Positions 35,142 to 44,732 are shown, numbered from the stretch's first letter. The stretch is 64,000 nucleotides of DNA from Streptomyces amritsarensis (GCF_001953875.1 NZ_MQUR01000003.1:26758-90757), one strand, 5' to 3'. Translations and numbers: made by a program. The notes: generated by a model from the sequence alone, not told the origin.

Positions 35142-36265
35142 AATCCATCTTCTAACCTCCCCGGCCCGTCGGCAGCGGGGAGCCCGCCCGGCCCGTCGGC
35201 AGCGGGGAGCGGCCGCCCGCCGGTGCGTGCCGGCGGGACCGGAGCCTTTGCGCCCCGTGGCGGAGGCTCCGGGCCGGGACCGGGGCCCGGGGGCGGCGGG
35301 GTCCGCGCCGGGTCCACGGCGGCGAGGCAGCGGGCGGCTTGGGCGCGGAGGGCCTCGGCGAGTCCGGGCGGGGCGTCGACGAGGGTGAAGCCGGTGTCGA
35401 CGGAGGTGATCATCCAGGCGAGGTCGCGGCAGGTGTCGGCCCCCAGGTGCAGCAGACAGCTGTGCTCGTCCACGGGCTCGACGCATCCCATCCCCGGCCA
35501 GACGCGGTCGGCGACCGCGGTGGCGGATTCGTGGAGGGTGACGGTCGCCTGGAGCGGCCATGTCTGCGCCGACAGCCGGCGGGCCACGTAGGCGGCCGCG
35601 TCGCCGCCGGGAAGTGCGCGGGGTGTGAACCGGGGACCGGCCGGAGTGCGCGGGACGAGCCGGTCGACGCGGAAGGTGCGCCAGCCCTCGCGGTCGGTGT
35701 CCCAGGCGACCAGATACCAGTGGCGGCCGAAACTGACCAGGCTGTGGGGCTCGGCCGAGCGGACGCCGGCGCCGTTGCGGGGGCTGGTGTAGTCGAAGCG
35801 CAGCCGCTCGTGCCGCCGGCACGCCTCGGCGAGGGCCATGAGGGTGGCCGCGGACACCGCGGGGGCCGGAGCCGCGCCGGCCCGGACGGTGGCGGCGAGC
35901 AGGGTGCGGACCCGGTGCCGGAGCCGGGAGGGGAGGACCTGTTCGAGCTTGCCCAGGGCGCGCAGAGCGGACTCCTCGACCCCGAGGACCGAGCCGTCGG
36001 CCCCGGCGCGCAGGCTGATGGCGACGGCCACGGCCTCCTCGTCGTCGAGCAGCAGCGGCGGCAGCTTGCCGCCGGGCCCGAGCCGGTAGCCGGCGGTGCC
36101 CTGGGTCGCCCGGACCGGGTAGCCGAGGTCGCGCAGCCGCTGCACGTCGCGGCGCAGCGTGCGGCGGCTGACGCCGAGGCGTTCGGCGAGCTCGGTCCCC
36201 GACCGGTCGCCGGGGGTCTGCAGCAGCGACAGCAGTTTCAACAGCCGCCCGGAGGTTTCCAGCAT
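35138..36265 (-). CDS. WYL-domain helix-turn-helix transcriptional regulator
   Basis: 375 residues. Start taken at the ATG giving MLETSGRLLKLLSLLQTPGD; an ATG six codons earlier is possible. HTH_11 winged helix: GTELAERLGVSRRTLRRDVQ (about 25-45). WYL domain (about 130-215) with VSFGRHWYLVAWDTDREGWR and FRVDRLV; WCX-type C-terminal domain to about 315. A proline-rich tail follows, containing two 9-residue repeats (PAADGPGGL/PAADGPGRL). Divergent from the epoxide hydrolase by 62 bp, the usual target arrangement, and coupled to the SpoIIE-type sensor downstream by a 4-base overlap. Confidence 0.92.
   Translation of the reverse strand: MLETSGRLLKLLSLLQTPGDRSGTELAERLGVSRRTLRRDVQRLRDLGYPVRATQGTAGYRLGPGGKLPPLLLDDEEAVAVAISLRAGADGSVLGVEESALRALGKLEQVLPSRLRHRVRTLLAATVRAGAAPAPAVSAATLMALAEACRRHERLRFDYTSPRNGAGVRSAEPHSLVSFGRHWYLVAWDTDREGWRTFRVDRLVPRTPAGPRFTPRALPGGDAAAYVARRLSAQTWPLQATVTLHESATAVADRVWPGMGCVEPVDEHSCLLHLGADTCRDLAWMITSVDTGFTLVDAPPGLAEALRAQAARCLAAVDPARTPPPPGPGPGPEPPPRGAKAPVPPARTGGRPLPAADGPGGLPAADGPGRLEDGL
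35160..35210. repeat. Tandem 27-bp repeat in the WYL gene's 3' end
   Basis: Two 24-base identical copies (35160-35183 and 35187-35210) lie at a 27-base period, which is nine codons. They encode the repeated PAADGPG units at the C-terminus of the WYL regulator. In-frame period suggests slippage expansion within a coding tail. Confidence 0.75.
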
Positions 36266-36327
36266 GGCCCCAGGGTGCCGCACGCTTGGGAACGGAACTG
36301 GCCTAAGCGGTCCGTAGCGTCGCGGCC

Positions 36328-37515
36328 ATGACGCACACGATTCCCGGCATCGCCCCGTTCCGTGTCGATGTCCCCCAGAGCCGGCTCGACGACCTCCGCT
36401 CCCGCCTCGCCGCCACCCGCTGGCCGGACGAACTGCCCGGTGTCGGCTGGAGCCGCGGTGTGCCGGTCGGCTACCTGCGGGGCCTGGCCGATCACTGGCT
36501 CAACGCCTACGACTGGCGGACGCACGAGGCCGCCCTGAACGCCTACCCCCAGTACCTGGCCGACGTCGAGGGGCAGACCGTCCACTTCCTGCACGTACGG
36601 TCACCCGAGCCGGATGCCACACCGCTGGTGCTGTTGCACGGCTGGCCGGGGTCGGTGGCCGACTTCCTCGACGTCATCGGCCCGCTGTCCGACCCCCGGG
36701 CACACGGCGGCGATCCGGCCACCGCCTTCCACCTGGTCGTTGCCTCCCTGCCGGGATTCGGCTTCTCCACCCCGCTCGCGGGGCCCGGAATGGGCGCGGA
36801 GAGCATGGCGGCGGTGCTCACCCGGCTGATGTCCCGCCTCGGCTACGTCCGCTACGGCGTCCACGGCTACGACACCGGCTCCTGGGTCGCTCCCCGGATG
36901 GGCGCGCGGGCCCCGGAGCAGGTCATCGGCGTCCATGTCAACGCCCTGCTGACGTTCCCCGTGGGGGCGGAGGGCGAGGCGGACGGCCTCACCGAGGCCG
37001 AGCAGCGGCGCCGGCAGGCCATGCAGGACTTCAACGACGGCTACCTGCAGTGCAACTCCAAGCGCCCGCAGACGGTCGGCTACGCGCTGACGGACTCCCC
37101 GGTGGGACAACTCGCCTGGATGGTGGAGAAGTTCAAGGAGCTCACCGCCCCGGCGGACGGGCTGCCCGAGGACAGCATCGACCGCGACCGCATGCTGACC
37201 GAGGTCTCGCTGTACTGGCTGACCGGCACGGCCGCCTCGGCCGCCCAGATCTACTACGAGGAGGTCTCCGCCGGCGCGTGGGGTGAGGAGGACGGCGCCG
37301 CCGGCGCCCCGGACGCCTGGACGGCCGGACGGCGGGGGACCGTCCCGACCGCCGTGCTGCTCTCCACCCACGACGTGACCATCCGCCGCTGGGCGGAACG
37401 CGACCACAACGTCGTGCGGTGGACCGAACTCGACCGCGGTGGCCACTTCCTCGCGATGGAGGAGCCGGAGGCCCTCGTGGACGACCTGCGCCGGTTCTTC
37501 GCCAGTGTGCGCTGA
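36328..37515 (+). CDS. Epoxide hydrolase (EHN-type alpha/beta hydrolase)
   Basis: 395 residues. The N-terminal EHN domain (about 8-110) begins [20 protein letters not shown] and includes [19 protein letters not shown] and [20 protein letters not shown]. The alpha/beta-hydrolase core has the oxyanion HGWPGSV, nucleophile Asp182 in HGYDTGSW, and the catalytic His373 in [13 protein letters not shown]. Length and order match microsomal-type epoxide hydrolases, which open epoxides to diols. Divergent from the WYL regulator with 62 bp between starts, so it is probably controlled by it. Confidence 0.93.
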   Translation: MTHTIPGIAPFRVDVPQSRLDDLRSRLAATRWPDELPGVGWSRGVPVGYLRGLADHWLNAYDWRTHEAALNAYPQYLADVEGQTVHFLHVRSPEPDATPLVLLHGWPGSVADFLDVIGPLSDPRAHGGDPATAFHLVVASLPGFGFSTPLAGPGMGAESMAAVLTRLMSRLGYVRYGVHGYDTGSWVAPRMGARAPEQVIGVHVNALLTFPVGAEGEADGLTEAEQRRRQAMQDFNDGYLQCNSKRPQTVGYALTDSPVGQLAWMVEKFKELTAPADGLPEDSIDRDRMLTEVSLYWLTGTAASAAQIYYEEVSAGAWGEEDGAAGAPDAWTAGRRGTVPTAVLLSTHDVTIRRWAERDHNVVRWTELDRGGHFLAMEEPEALVDDLRRFFASVR

Positions 37516-37700
37516 CGGCGGAGCGCGCTGTGCGCGCCCGGAGCCCCGTCCGGCGTGGGATTCCTCGCCGAGCAGCAGCGGTTCCCGGCCTCCGTAGGCT
37601 CCGCGGCGCGCGCCGGGGCGTCAGCCGGCGGTCGCGAAGACGTCGGGCACGAGCCGGCAGAGCGGGCCGTTCCCGGCGCCGCGGCGGGGCGGGCACCGCC

Positions 37701-37714
37701 GGGTCGCCCGCCCC
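37701..37714. promoter_or_regulatory. DevR-box-like palindrome upstream of arcA
   Basis: GGGTC-GCCC-GCCCC fits the GGGNC-N4-GNCCC core. It sits 17 bases before a second, stronger match, and DevR-type regulators commonly bind paired boxes. This copy is the weaker of the two and could be chance in GC-rich DNA. Confidence 0.35.
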
Positions 37715-37717
37715 GCA

Positions 37718-37731
37718 GGGCCGAAGGGCCC
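37718..37731. promoter_or_regulatory. DevR-box-like palindrome upstream of arcA
   Basis: GGGCC-GAAG-GGCCC is a perfect 5+5 palindrome fitting the DevR core layout, 206 bases upstream of the arcA start. Same spacer type as the box at 50577-50590 upstream of the devR-like gene. Confidence 0.5.
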
Positions 37732-37936
37732 GGCGCGGCGACCGAACGGGTCCTCCCGGGGAGTGCCGACCGGCCCGCCACCAGGGACGGTTGCCGCCGG
37801 GCACGAGGGGACGCGAGTGACAGGGTTCAAGTGCTCCCCGAGGCGCCCGGCGGACGCCCGGCCGGCCGCCCGGCCGAACGCACGTCCCGACACCGCGCCC
37901 GTCGAGCGCACCTTCCGTCTCACCTCCGGGGGACCC

Positions 37937-39160
37937 ATGACCTTCCACGTCGACTCCGAGACCGGCTGGCTGAAGCAGGTCATCCTGCACCGCCCCGACC
38001 GCGAACTCACCCGCCTCACACCCACCAACAAGGACGAGCTCCTTTTCGACGATGTGCTGTGGGCCAAGCGCGCTCGCGAGGAGCACGACGCCTTCGCCGA
38101 TGTCCTGCGGGACCGCGGAGTGGGCGTGTACCTCCTCGCCGACCTGCTCACCGAGACGTTGGACGGCATCGAGGCACGGCAGCTCGTGCTGGACCGGGTC
38201 TTCGACGACCGCGAGTTCGGCGTCCTCGGCACCGACCGGCTCCGCGCGTACTTCGACTCCCTGGAGCCGGCCGCACTGACCGCCTGCCTCATCGGCGGCG
38301 TCACCAAGGCCGAACTGCTGGAGCGCACGGGCCCGATACCGAGCGTACGGCTGCACGCCATGGCGCCCGACGACTTCCTCCTCGCGCCGCTGCCCAACCA
38401 CCTCTTCACCCGCGACACCTCGTGCTGGGTGTACGACGGCGTGAGCGTCAACCCCATGAACAAGCGGGCACGACGCCGTGAAACGGTGCACTTCGAAGCC
38501 ATCTACCGCCACCACCCCCTGTTCGACAAGGGGGAGTTCCACCGGTGGACCGACGGGCAGCAGGCCTATCCCGCCACCGTCGAGGGCGGCGACGTCCTGG
38601 TCATCGGCAACGGTGCGGTGCTCATCGGCATGAGCGAGCGCACCACCCCGCAGGCCGTGGAGAACCTCGCCCTGCGGATGTTCGCGGCGGGCTCCGCCCG
38701 GCGGGTCGTGGCCGTCGGCCTGCCGAAGACCCGCAGCTTCATGCACCTCGACACGGTCATGACCATGGTCAGCGGTGACACCTTCACCCGCTACGCCGGC
38801 CTCGGCATGCTGCCGTCCTCCACGATCGAGCCGGGCCCCGGCGGTGAAGGGCTGAAGGTCACCGACCACGCGCCCGGGCACATGGACCAGGTCATCGCCG
38901 ATGCGCTGGGTCTGCCCTCCATCACCGTTCTCACCCCCAGCCAGGACCTCCGCTCCGCCGAGCGGGAGCAGTGGGACGACGGCTGCAACGTGCTGGCCGT
39001 GGAGCCCGGTGTGGTCGTCGCCTACGAGCGCAACGTGACCACCAACACCCACCTGCGCAAGAGCGGGATCGAGGTCATCACCGTGCGGGGCAGCGAACTG
39101 GGCCGGGGCCGTGGCGGCCCGCGGTGCATGACCTGCCCCATCGAACGCGACGCCGCCTGA
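37937..39160 (+). CDS. arcA: Arginine deiminase
   Basis: 407 residues, ATG after CCGGGGGA. It hydrolyses L-arginine to citrulline and ammonia. Family landmarks are [20 protein letters not shown] and ELTRLTPTN, the substrate loop [38 protein letters not shown], the catalytic His in [10 protein letters not shown], and the nucleophile Cys397 in [17 protein letters not shown]. All catalytic positions are present and the length is normal. First gene of arcA-arcB-arcC-antiporter, the arginine deiminase pathway, which makes one ATP per arginine without oxygen. Two DevR-like boxes lie upstream. Confidence 0.97.
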   Translation: MTFHVDSETGWLKQVILHRPDRELTRLTPTNKDELLFDDVLWAKRAREEHDAFADVLRDRGVGVYLLADLLTETLDGIEARQLVLDRVFDDREFGVLGTDRLRAYFDSLEPAALTACLIGGVTKAELLERTGPIPSVRLHAMAPDDFLLAPLPNHLFTRDTSCWVYDGVSVNPMNKRARRRETVHFEAIYRHHPLFDKGEFHRWTDGQQAYPATVEGGDVLVIGNGAVLIGMSERTTPQAVENLALRMFAAGSARRVVAVGLPKTRSFMHLDTVMTMVSGDTFTRYAGLGMLPSSTIEPGPGGEGLKVTDHAPGHMDQVIADALGLPSITVLTPSQDLRSAEREQWDDGCNVLAVEPGVVVAYERNVTTNTHLRKSGIEVITVRGSELGRGRGGPRCMTCPIERDAA

Positions 39161-39222
39161 CCACCCCGCCCCGCGCCTCCTCACCGTCCGCCGCCCCCCC
39201 CGTACCCACCAAGGAGCCTGCC

Positions 39223-40224
39223 ATGCACGACGACCTGCACCGGCGTCCGTTCGTGAAGGAACTCGACTTCACTCCCGAGGAGTTCCGCCACCTGCTGGAA
39301 CTCTCCGCCGACATCAAGACCGCCCGCCGCGAGGGGCGGGAGGAACAGCGGCTGCGCGGCAGGAACATCGCCGTGATCTTCGAGAAGACATCGACGAGGA
39401 CCCGGTGCGCCTTCGAAGTGGCCGCGCACCAGCAGGGCGCGCACGTGACCTACCTCGACCCGGCCGGCTCCCAGCTCGGCCACAAGGAGTCCATCAAGGA
39501 CACCGCACGCGTCCTCGGCCGCTACTACGACGGGATCGAATACCGCGGCAGCGACCAGTCGCTGGTGGAGGAGTTGGCCCGGCACGCCGGCGTTCCCGTC
39601 TGGAACGGCCTGACGGACCAGTGGCACCCCACCCAGTCGCTCGCCGACGTGCTCACCATGTGGGAGCACACCGACAAGCCGCTGAACCAGGTGTCCTTCG
39701 CCTATCTGGGCGACGCCAGGAACAACGTCGGCAACTCGCTGCTGATCGTCGCGGCGATGCTCGGCATGGACGTACGCATGGTCGGCCCGCGGTCGCTGCA
39801 CAACGCCTCCCACGTCGTCGACCAGGCGCGGCGGGCGGCGGCCGTCAGCGGTGCGCGGATCACCCTGACCGAGGACGTGGCCGAAGGGGTGGCCGGCGTC
39901 GACTTCGTCTACACCGACGTGTGGCTCTCCATGGGAGAGCCGCCGGAGATGTGGGACGAGCGCATAGCGCTGCTCAAGCCGTACCAGGTGACGACGAAGA
40001 CCCTGGAGGCGACGGGCAACCCGGCCGTCAAGTTCATGCACTGCCTTCCGGCCTTCCACAACGACGACACCACCGTCGGGGCCAAGATCGCTGCCCGGAC
40101 CGGCATGACGGCACTGGAGGTCACCGACGAGGTCTTCGAGTCCTCGCACTCCATCGTGTTCGACCAGGCCGAGAACCGGCTCCACACCATCAAGGCCGTC
40201 CTCGTCGCCACCCTCGGCGACTGA
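39223..40224 (+). CDS. arcB: Ornithine carbamoyltransferase, catabolic type
   Basis: 333 residues, ATG after AAGGAG. It converts citrulline and phosphate to ornithine and carbamoyl phosphate. Carbamoyl-phosphate binding: [20 protein letters not shown] (STRT loop), [15 protein letters not shown] (HPTQ). Ornithine side: [13 protein letters not shown] (HCLPA). Sequence around [20 protein letters not shown] is the usual one for catabolic ArcB/ArgF enzymes. Its position between arcA and arcC assigns the catabolic direction. Cytosolic trimer or dodecamer in the family. Confidence 0.96.
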   Translation: MHDDLHRRPFVKELDFTPEEFRHLLELSADIKTARREGREEQRLRGRNIAVIFEKTSTRTRCAFEVAAHQQGAHVTYLDPAGSQLGHKESIKDTARVLGRYYDGIEYRGSDQSLVEELARHAGVPVWNGLTDQWHPTQSLADVLTMWEHTDKPLNQVSFAYLGDARNNVGNSLLIVAAMLGMDVRMVGPRSLHNASHVVDQARRAAAVSGARITLTEDVAEGVAGVDFVYTDVWLSMGEPPEMWDERIALLKPYQVTTKTLEATGNPAVKFMHCLPAFHNDDTTVGAKIAARTGMTALEVTDEVFESSHSIVFDQAENRLHTIKAVLVATLGD

Positions 40225-40258
40225 ACCGGCCGTCCCCACACCCTCCGGAGAACACGTC

Positions 40259-41212
40259 ATGCGTGTAGTCGTCGCACTGGGCGGCAACGCCCTCCTCCGC
40301 CGCGAGGAGCGGCCGGACGCCGCCGTGCAGCTCGCCAACATCCGCGCCGCCGTGTCCGCGCTCGCCCCCCTCGCGCACGAGCACGAACTCGTCATCACCC
40401 ACGGCAACGGACCGCAGGTCGGCGTACTCGCCCTCCAGAGCGCCGCCGACCGCTCCCTGAGCAGCCCCTACCCCTTCGACGTCCTCGGCGCGGAGACCCA
40501 GGGCATGATCGGCTACTGGCTGCTCCAGTCCTTGCAGAACGCCCTGCCGGGACGGCAGGTCTGCGCCCTGCTCAACCAGACCCTTGTCTCCGCGGCCGAC
40601 CCCGCCTTCGCCGACCCGGCCAAATTCGTGGGCCCCGTCTACGACCGGACCGAAGCGGAGCGGCTGGCCGCCGAACGCGGCTGGACGGTCAAGCAGGACG
40701 GCGCCCACTGGCGACGCGTCGTACCGTCCCCCCGTCCGCAACGCGTCGTGGAGACCCGGCTGATCCGGCTGCTGCTGAACTCGGGAGCGGTGGCCGTGTG
40801 CGCCGGAGGCGGCGGCGTACCGGTGATCCGGGACGAACAAGGGCAGCTGACCGGCGTCGAAGCCGTGGTGGACAAGGACCTCACCGCCGCTCTCCTGGCC
40901 GAGGCGCTCGATGCCGACGCGCTCCTGCTGCTCACGGACGTCTCCCACGTGTCGCTCGGCTACGGCACCCCGGGCGCCGAGCCCATCGGACGGACCACGC
41001 CCGCCGCCCTGAGAGCCCGGCAGTTCCCCGCCGGATCCATGGGACCCAAGGTCGACGCCGTGTGCCGGTTCGTCGAGCTCACCGGCGGCATGGCCGCCAT
41101 CGGCGCCCTCGAAGACGCCCGAGCCATCCTCGACGGAACCACCGGCACCGTCGTCACACCCAGCGGCCGCTACCGCGAAGCCCGCCACGACGGAACACAG
41201 GACCTGACATGA
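40259..41212 (+). CDS. arcC: Carbamate kinase
   Basis: 317 residues, ATG after CCGGAGAA. It transfers phosphate from carbamoyl phosphate to ADP, the ATP-yielding step of the pathway. Amino-acid-kinase fold with RVVVALGGNALLRREERPDA, ELVITHGNGPQVGVLALQSA, CAGGGGVPVIRDEQGQLTGV and AVVDKDLTAALLAEALDADA, and the late FPAGSMGPKVDAVCRFVE. All match ArcC. The stop overlaps the start of the antiporter gene (ATGA), so they are translationally coupled. Confidence 0.96.
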   Translation: MRVVVALGGNALLRREERPDAAVQLANIRAAVSALAPLAHEHELVITHGNGPQVGVLALQSAADRSLSSPYPFDVLGAETQGMIGYWLLQSLQNALPGRQVCALLNQTLVSAADPAFADPAKFVGPVYDRTEAERLAAERGWTVKQDGAHWRRVVPSPRPQRVVETRLIRLLLNSGAVAVCAGGGGVPVIRDEQGQLTGVEAVVDKDLTAALLAEALDADALLLLTDVSHVSLGYGTPGAEPIGRTTPAALRARQFPAGSMGPKVDAVCRFVELTGGMAAIGALEDARAILDGTTGTVVTPSGRYREARHDGTQDLT

Positions 41213-42741
41213 CCTTGCACAGCGCACCCGCATCCCAGCAGCCGGCCCGGGCGGGAACGGACTCCGGGGCGCCCGACGGCCCGCGGCGGCAGCTTCGGTT
41301 CCCGTCCGCCTTCACCGTCCTGATCGCCGTCACCGTCGCAGTCTGGGCCCTGACGTTCGTCATCCCCGCCGGCCGCTACGACACCGTGGACGGCAGCCCC
41401 GTACCGGGCACCTACCACCCCGTGGAACCGGCCGGCGGCTTCCTGGAGCGGCTCAAAGACCTGTTCCTCTCCCCGGTCAACGGGCTGTACGGCGTCACCG
41501 ACGCCGGGAGCGGCCTCACCGCGCCCGGGGGGACCGGCTCCTTCGCGGGCGCGGCCGGCGTGTTCCTCTTCATCCTGGCCGTGGGCGCGTTCATCACCGT
41601 CACGATGCGCACCGGGGCACTCACGGCGGGGGTGGCGCGCCTCGCGCAGCGTCTGCACCACCGCAGGACCCTGCTCCTCGTGGTCCTGCTGACGGTGTTC
41701 TCCTTGGGCGGGACCACGTACGGCATGGCCGAGGAAACCCTCGGGTTCTACGGGTTGATGATCCCCCTGATGCTGGGCCTGGGCTACGACCGCATGGTCG
41801 CCGCGACCGTCGTCATGGTGGGAGCCGGCATCGGCACCCTCGCCTCGACCGTCAACCCCTTCGCCACCGGGGTGGCCTCCGACAGCGCCGGCATCGGCAC
41901 GGGAGAGGGGATCGTCCTGCGACTGGTGATGTGGGCCTGCCTGACCGCGCTGGCAGCCGCATACGTCGTACGCTACGCCCGCCGCGTCACCGAGGACCCC
42001 TCCCGGTCGCTGACCCCCCTCACCGAGGACGACCTCCGCATCAAGGCCGAGGGTGGCGAAGCGGCGAAGCTCACCAGTCGCCAGCGCACCGTCCTGTGCC
42101 TCTTCGCGGCCACCTTCCTCTTCATGATCTTCGCCGTCGTGCCCTGGTCCGATCTGCACGTCACCTTCCTGCCCACCCTCGGCTGGTACTTCCCCGAACT
42201 CGCCGCCCTGTTCATCGTCGCGGCGGTCGGCGTGGGGCTCGTCGGCGGCCTGGGCGAGAAGGGGACCGCGAACGCCGTCACCGCCGGCGCGGGGGACTTC
42301 ATCGGAGCGGCGATGATCGTCATGCTGGCCCGCGGAGTCACAGTGATCATGAACAACGCCAGTGTCACCGACACCATCCTCGACGCCCTGCAGAGTGCGG
42401 TGGCCGACACGTCCTCCGGCGTGTTCGCCGTCCTGATGTTCGCGGTGAATCTCCCCCTGGCCTTCTTCGTCCCCTCCTCCTCGGGCCACGCGGCCCTCGC
42501 CATGCCCATCCTCGCTCCCCTGGCCGACTTCGCCGGAGTGAGCCGGGCCCTGGTGGTGACCGCGTACCAGTCGGCTTCCGGATGGGTGAACCTCGTCACG
42601 CCCACCTCGGCCGTCGTCATGGGCGGCCTCGCCCTGGCCAAGGTCCGCTACGACCAGTACCTGCGCTTCATGGCACCGCTGATGGGTGCCCTGCTCGTGG
42701 CCGTCGCCGGATTCCTCGCACTCGGTGCGGCCGTGCGCTGA
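41209..42741 (+). CDS. YfcC-family transporter, probable arginine/ornithine antiporter
   Basis: 510 residues with about twelve hydrophobic helices. It opens FPSAFTVLIAVTVAVWALTF and VIPAGRY, the YfcC/C4-dicarboxylate-carrier-like start, and contains SLGGTTYGMAEETLGFYGLM, GAGIGTLASTVNPFATGVAS and a late FFVPSSSGHAALAMPILAPL, where NPFA and SSSGHA are the paired re-entrant-loop motifs of this fold. In streptococci a YfcC-type protein is the ArcD antiporter, so position as fourth arc gene makes arginine/ornithine exchange the best call. It is unrelated to the APC-type ArcD of pseudomonads. Confidence 0.85.
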   Translation: MTLHSAPASQQPARAGTDSGAPDGPRRQLRFPSAFTVLIAVTVAVWALTFVIPAGRYDTVDGSPVPGTYHPVEPAGGFLERLKDLFLSPVNGLYGVTDAGSGLTAPGGTGSFAGAAGVFLFILAVGAFITVTMRTGALTAGVARLAQRLHHRRTLLLVVLLTVFSLGGTTYGMAEETLGFYGLMIPLMLGLGYDRMVAATVVMVGAGIGTLASTVNPFATGVASDSAGIGTGEGIVLRLVMWACLTALAAAYVVRYARRVTEDPSRSLTPLTEDDLRIKAEGGEAAKLTSRQRTVLCLFAATFLFMIFAVVPWSDLHVTFLPTLGWYFPELAALFIVAAVGVGLVGGLGEKGTANAVTAGAGDFIGAAMIVMLARGVTVIMNNASVTDTILDALQSAVADTSSGVFAVLMFAVNLPLAFFVPSSSGHAALAMPILAPLADFAGVSRALVVTAYQSASGWVNLVTPTSAVVMGGLALAKVRYDQYLRFMAPLMGALLVAVAGFLALGAAVR

Positions 42742-42899
42742 ACCGCCACGGGCCACGCGGGAGGCCGGCCGGTCGGGACACCGACCAGCCGGCCACCGCC
42801 GTGCGCCCGGTACGGCGCGGCGCTCAGGGCACCGCAGGGCGGGCCGACCGGCCCTCCGACCGGCAGGACGAGCAACCCGCCCACGCTGTGGTCACAGCA

Positions 42900-42945
42900 C
42901 GCCGGGAGTCCTCGTCGCGCAGCAGCGCGACGAGGACTCCCGGCG
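42900..42945. terminator. Perfect 21-bp bidirectional terminator
   Basis: Arms 42900-42920 and 42925-42945 match over 21 bases around an AGCA loop. It separates the end of the arc operon from the convergent universal stress gene whose stop is at 42960. It is the longest perfect hairpin seen in the window and should end transcription from both sides. Confidence 0.85.
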
Positions 42946-42959
42946 TTGGGGGACGGCGG

Positions 42960-43892
42960 TCAGGGGTGAGGGACGACCGCCACGGGCGTCCTGGCGTGGT
43001 GCAGCACCGCGTGCGTGACCGGGCCGATGTGCGCCCCCATCGCCGCCCGGCGTATGCGCCGTCCGACGATCAGCAGCGAGGCGTCCTGCGAGGCTTCCAC
43101 GAGATGACCCGCGGGCCGGCCCACCAAGCACTGCTCCTCGACCTCGACCTGGGGGAACTCGCCCCGCCACGACCGCAGTACGTCGGTGAGCGTGCCCGCC
43201 TCGCGTAGCCCCAGAGCGACACCGTGGCCGGGATCGGCCGCCGCGGGGTCGTACCCGTCGACCACCGGTACCCTCCAGCCGTGCACGACCCGCAGAGTGG
43301 CGGCGCGGGCAGCGGCGGCTTCGAAGGCGTACGCGAGCAGCTCGTCGCACGGCCTGGAGAGGTCCAGGCCGAGCACCACGTCGCGGTACTGCCCCTTGCG
43401 GTCCCCGTGGCCGCCGCTGCGGGCCCGCAGTTCGTCCTCGGCCCGCTCCCCGGCCCGTACGACGACGACCGGGCGCTCGGCGTGCGCGATGAGGGGCAGG
43501 GACACCGACCCGGCGAGGAAGCCGGCCAGGCCGCCCAGCCCCCGGGAACCCAAGACCAGGACCTCCGCCTTCTCGGCTGCGGAGAGCAGCACCTGCGCGG
43601 GGCGGCCGTTCACCTGCTCGACGGTGATCTTCAGACCGGGGTGTCCCTGCCGCAGCCGGTCGGCCGCTGCGCGGGGGACCCGCCGGGCCCACTGCTGCGT
43701 GACGGTCGCCCCCTCGTCGGGCGTGTTGTCCACGCCGGCGAACGGGGCGTGGGCGAACGCCGGTGACCAGTCCTGCCAGACGTGCAGGATGTGCAGGGGC
43801 AGACGGCGCATCCGCGCCTCGCGGGCGGCCCACTCCGCGGCGGCCAGCGATGCGGCGGAGCCGTCCACGGCGGCAATGACGGTACGTGACAT
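42960..43892 (-). CDS. Tandem universal stress protein
   Basis: 310 residues, ATG after GGAGGAA. Two UspA domains: the first starts TVIAAVDGSAASLAAAEWAA and ends VLGSRGLGGLAGFLAGSVSL with PVVVVRA; the second starts DVVLGLDLSRPCDELLAYAF and ends VGRRIRRAAMGAHIGPVTHA with VAVVPHP. The G-x2-G-x9-G-S/T ATP-binding motif is complete in domain 1 and modified in domain 2. Tandem Usp proteins are typical of DevR-type dormancy regulons. The gap to the CBS gene upstream (153 bp) has no recognisable box. Confidence 0.93.
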   Translation of the reverse strand: MSRTVIAAVDGSAASLAAAEWAAREARMRRLPLHILHVWQDWSPAFAHAPFAGVDNTPDEGATVTQQWARRVPRAAADRLRQGHPGLKITVEQVNGRPAQVLLSAAEKAEVLVLGSRGLGGLAGFLAGSVSLPLIAHAERPVVVVRAGERAEDELRARSGGHGDRKGQYRDVVLGLDLSRPCDELLAYAFEAAAARAATLRVVHGWRVPVVDGYDPAAADPGHGVALGLREAGTLTDVLRSWRGEFPQVEVEEQCLVGRPAGHLVEASQDASLLIVGRRIRRAAMGAHIGPVTHAVLHHARTPVAVVPHP

Positions 43893-44045
43893 GTTTCCTC
43901 CAGGTGAGGGGTTCGGATGGTGCGCGGCACCGGTCCGGGGAGAGGCAGGGCGGGCGGTGTCGCCCGCAACGTGTCACCGGGACGCAGATATCAGCCCGGT
44001 GAGGTGCAAGGGGTCGGGGGAGCGCCGCGGCATCCGGCGCCGGTG

Positions 44046-44732
44046 TCAGTGGCCGCCTTCGCCGCGGGCCGTCAGCTGGTTCACCACACCGACCACGCCG
44101 TCCACACGCCATGCGGCTCGGATCAACACGGCCGTGTCGAGGGCGGGTTCGGGCAGGCCCGCGAGGGTGACCGTCCCGTCGCGGACGTCGATGCGGAGCC
44201 CGTCGACGCGGTGCGCGGCCGGCGCCCGGCCGAGAACAGCGCCTGAGACGTCCGCGAGGATCTCCTCGTCCGTCCTCAGGAAGACGCGCAGCAGGTCACG
44301 GCGCGTGGTGATGCCGATGAGGCGGTCCTCCTCGTCCACCACCGGCAACCGGTCGACGTGGCGGCGTTCCATGATGCGAGCGGCGTCGACGACGCGCTGT
44401 TCGGGATGCACGGTGACAGCAGGGCTGGTCATCAGCCCGGCGGCCGCCGGGGAAGGTCCCGCGACGGGGTGGGTGCCGGCCGGCCGCCGCAGTGTCCGTA
44501 CCGTCCGGCGCCGGCCCGGTCCGTCCGGGCCGCGACCTGCCCGGTGCCCGGTGAGGTCTGTCCGGGAGACCACTCCCATGACCTTGTCGTCGTCGTCCAC
44601 CACCGGCAGGCCGCTGATCCGGTAGGTGGCGAGCAGGCCGGCCAGCTCTTCGAAGGAGGTGTCCGGGCGTGCCCGGACCACCTCGCCGGTCATGACTTCG
44701 CCCACCGTCCGCCTTCCGATCACGGCGCTCAT
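44046..44732 (-). CDS. CBS-pair and BON domain protein
   Basis: 228 residues. Two CBS motifs form a Bateman module: TVGEVMTGEVVRARPDTSFE to VVSRTDL (about 8-60) and LMTSPAVTVHPEQRVVDAAR to GITTRRDLLRVFL (about 95-150), separated by an Arg/Pro/Gly-rich linker. A BON domain follows (about 160-222, VDGLRIDVRDGTVTLAGLPE, VDGVVGVVNQLTA). Bateman modules sense adenine nucleotides; CBS-BON proteins occur in mycobacterial and streptomycete hypoxia regulons. Divergent from adhE across 455 bp carrying a DevR-like box. Confidence 0.9.
   Translation of the reverse strand: MSAVIGRRTVGEVMTGEVVRARPDTSFEELAGLLATYRISGLPVVDDDDKVMGVVSRTDLTGHRAGRGPDGPGRRRTVRTLRRPAGTHPVAGPSPAAAGLMTSPAVTVHPEQRVVDAARIMERRHVDRLPVVDEEDRLIGITTRRDLLRVFLRTDEEILADVSGAVLGRAPAAHRVDGLRIDVRDGTVTLAGLPEPALDTAVLIRAAWRVDGVVGVVNQLTARGEGGH

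Larger units (their letters stand above)
37516..37936. other. 421-bp upstream region of the arc operon
   Basis: No gene is supported here. The segment holds two DevR-box-like palindromes (37701-37714, 37718-37731) about 205-235 bases upstream of arcA. An open frame in register with arcA (from 37763) exists but lacks an RBS and family similarity. No FNR/ANR-type TTGAT-N4-ATCAA site, the usual arc control element in proteobacteria, is seen. Confidence 0.6.
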
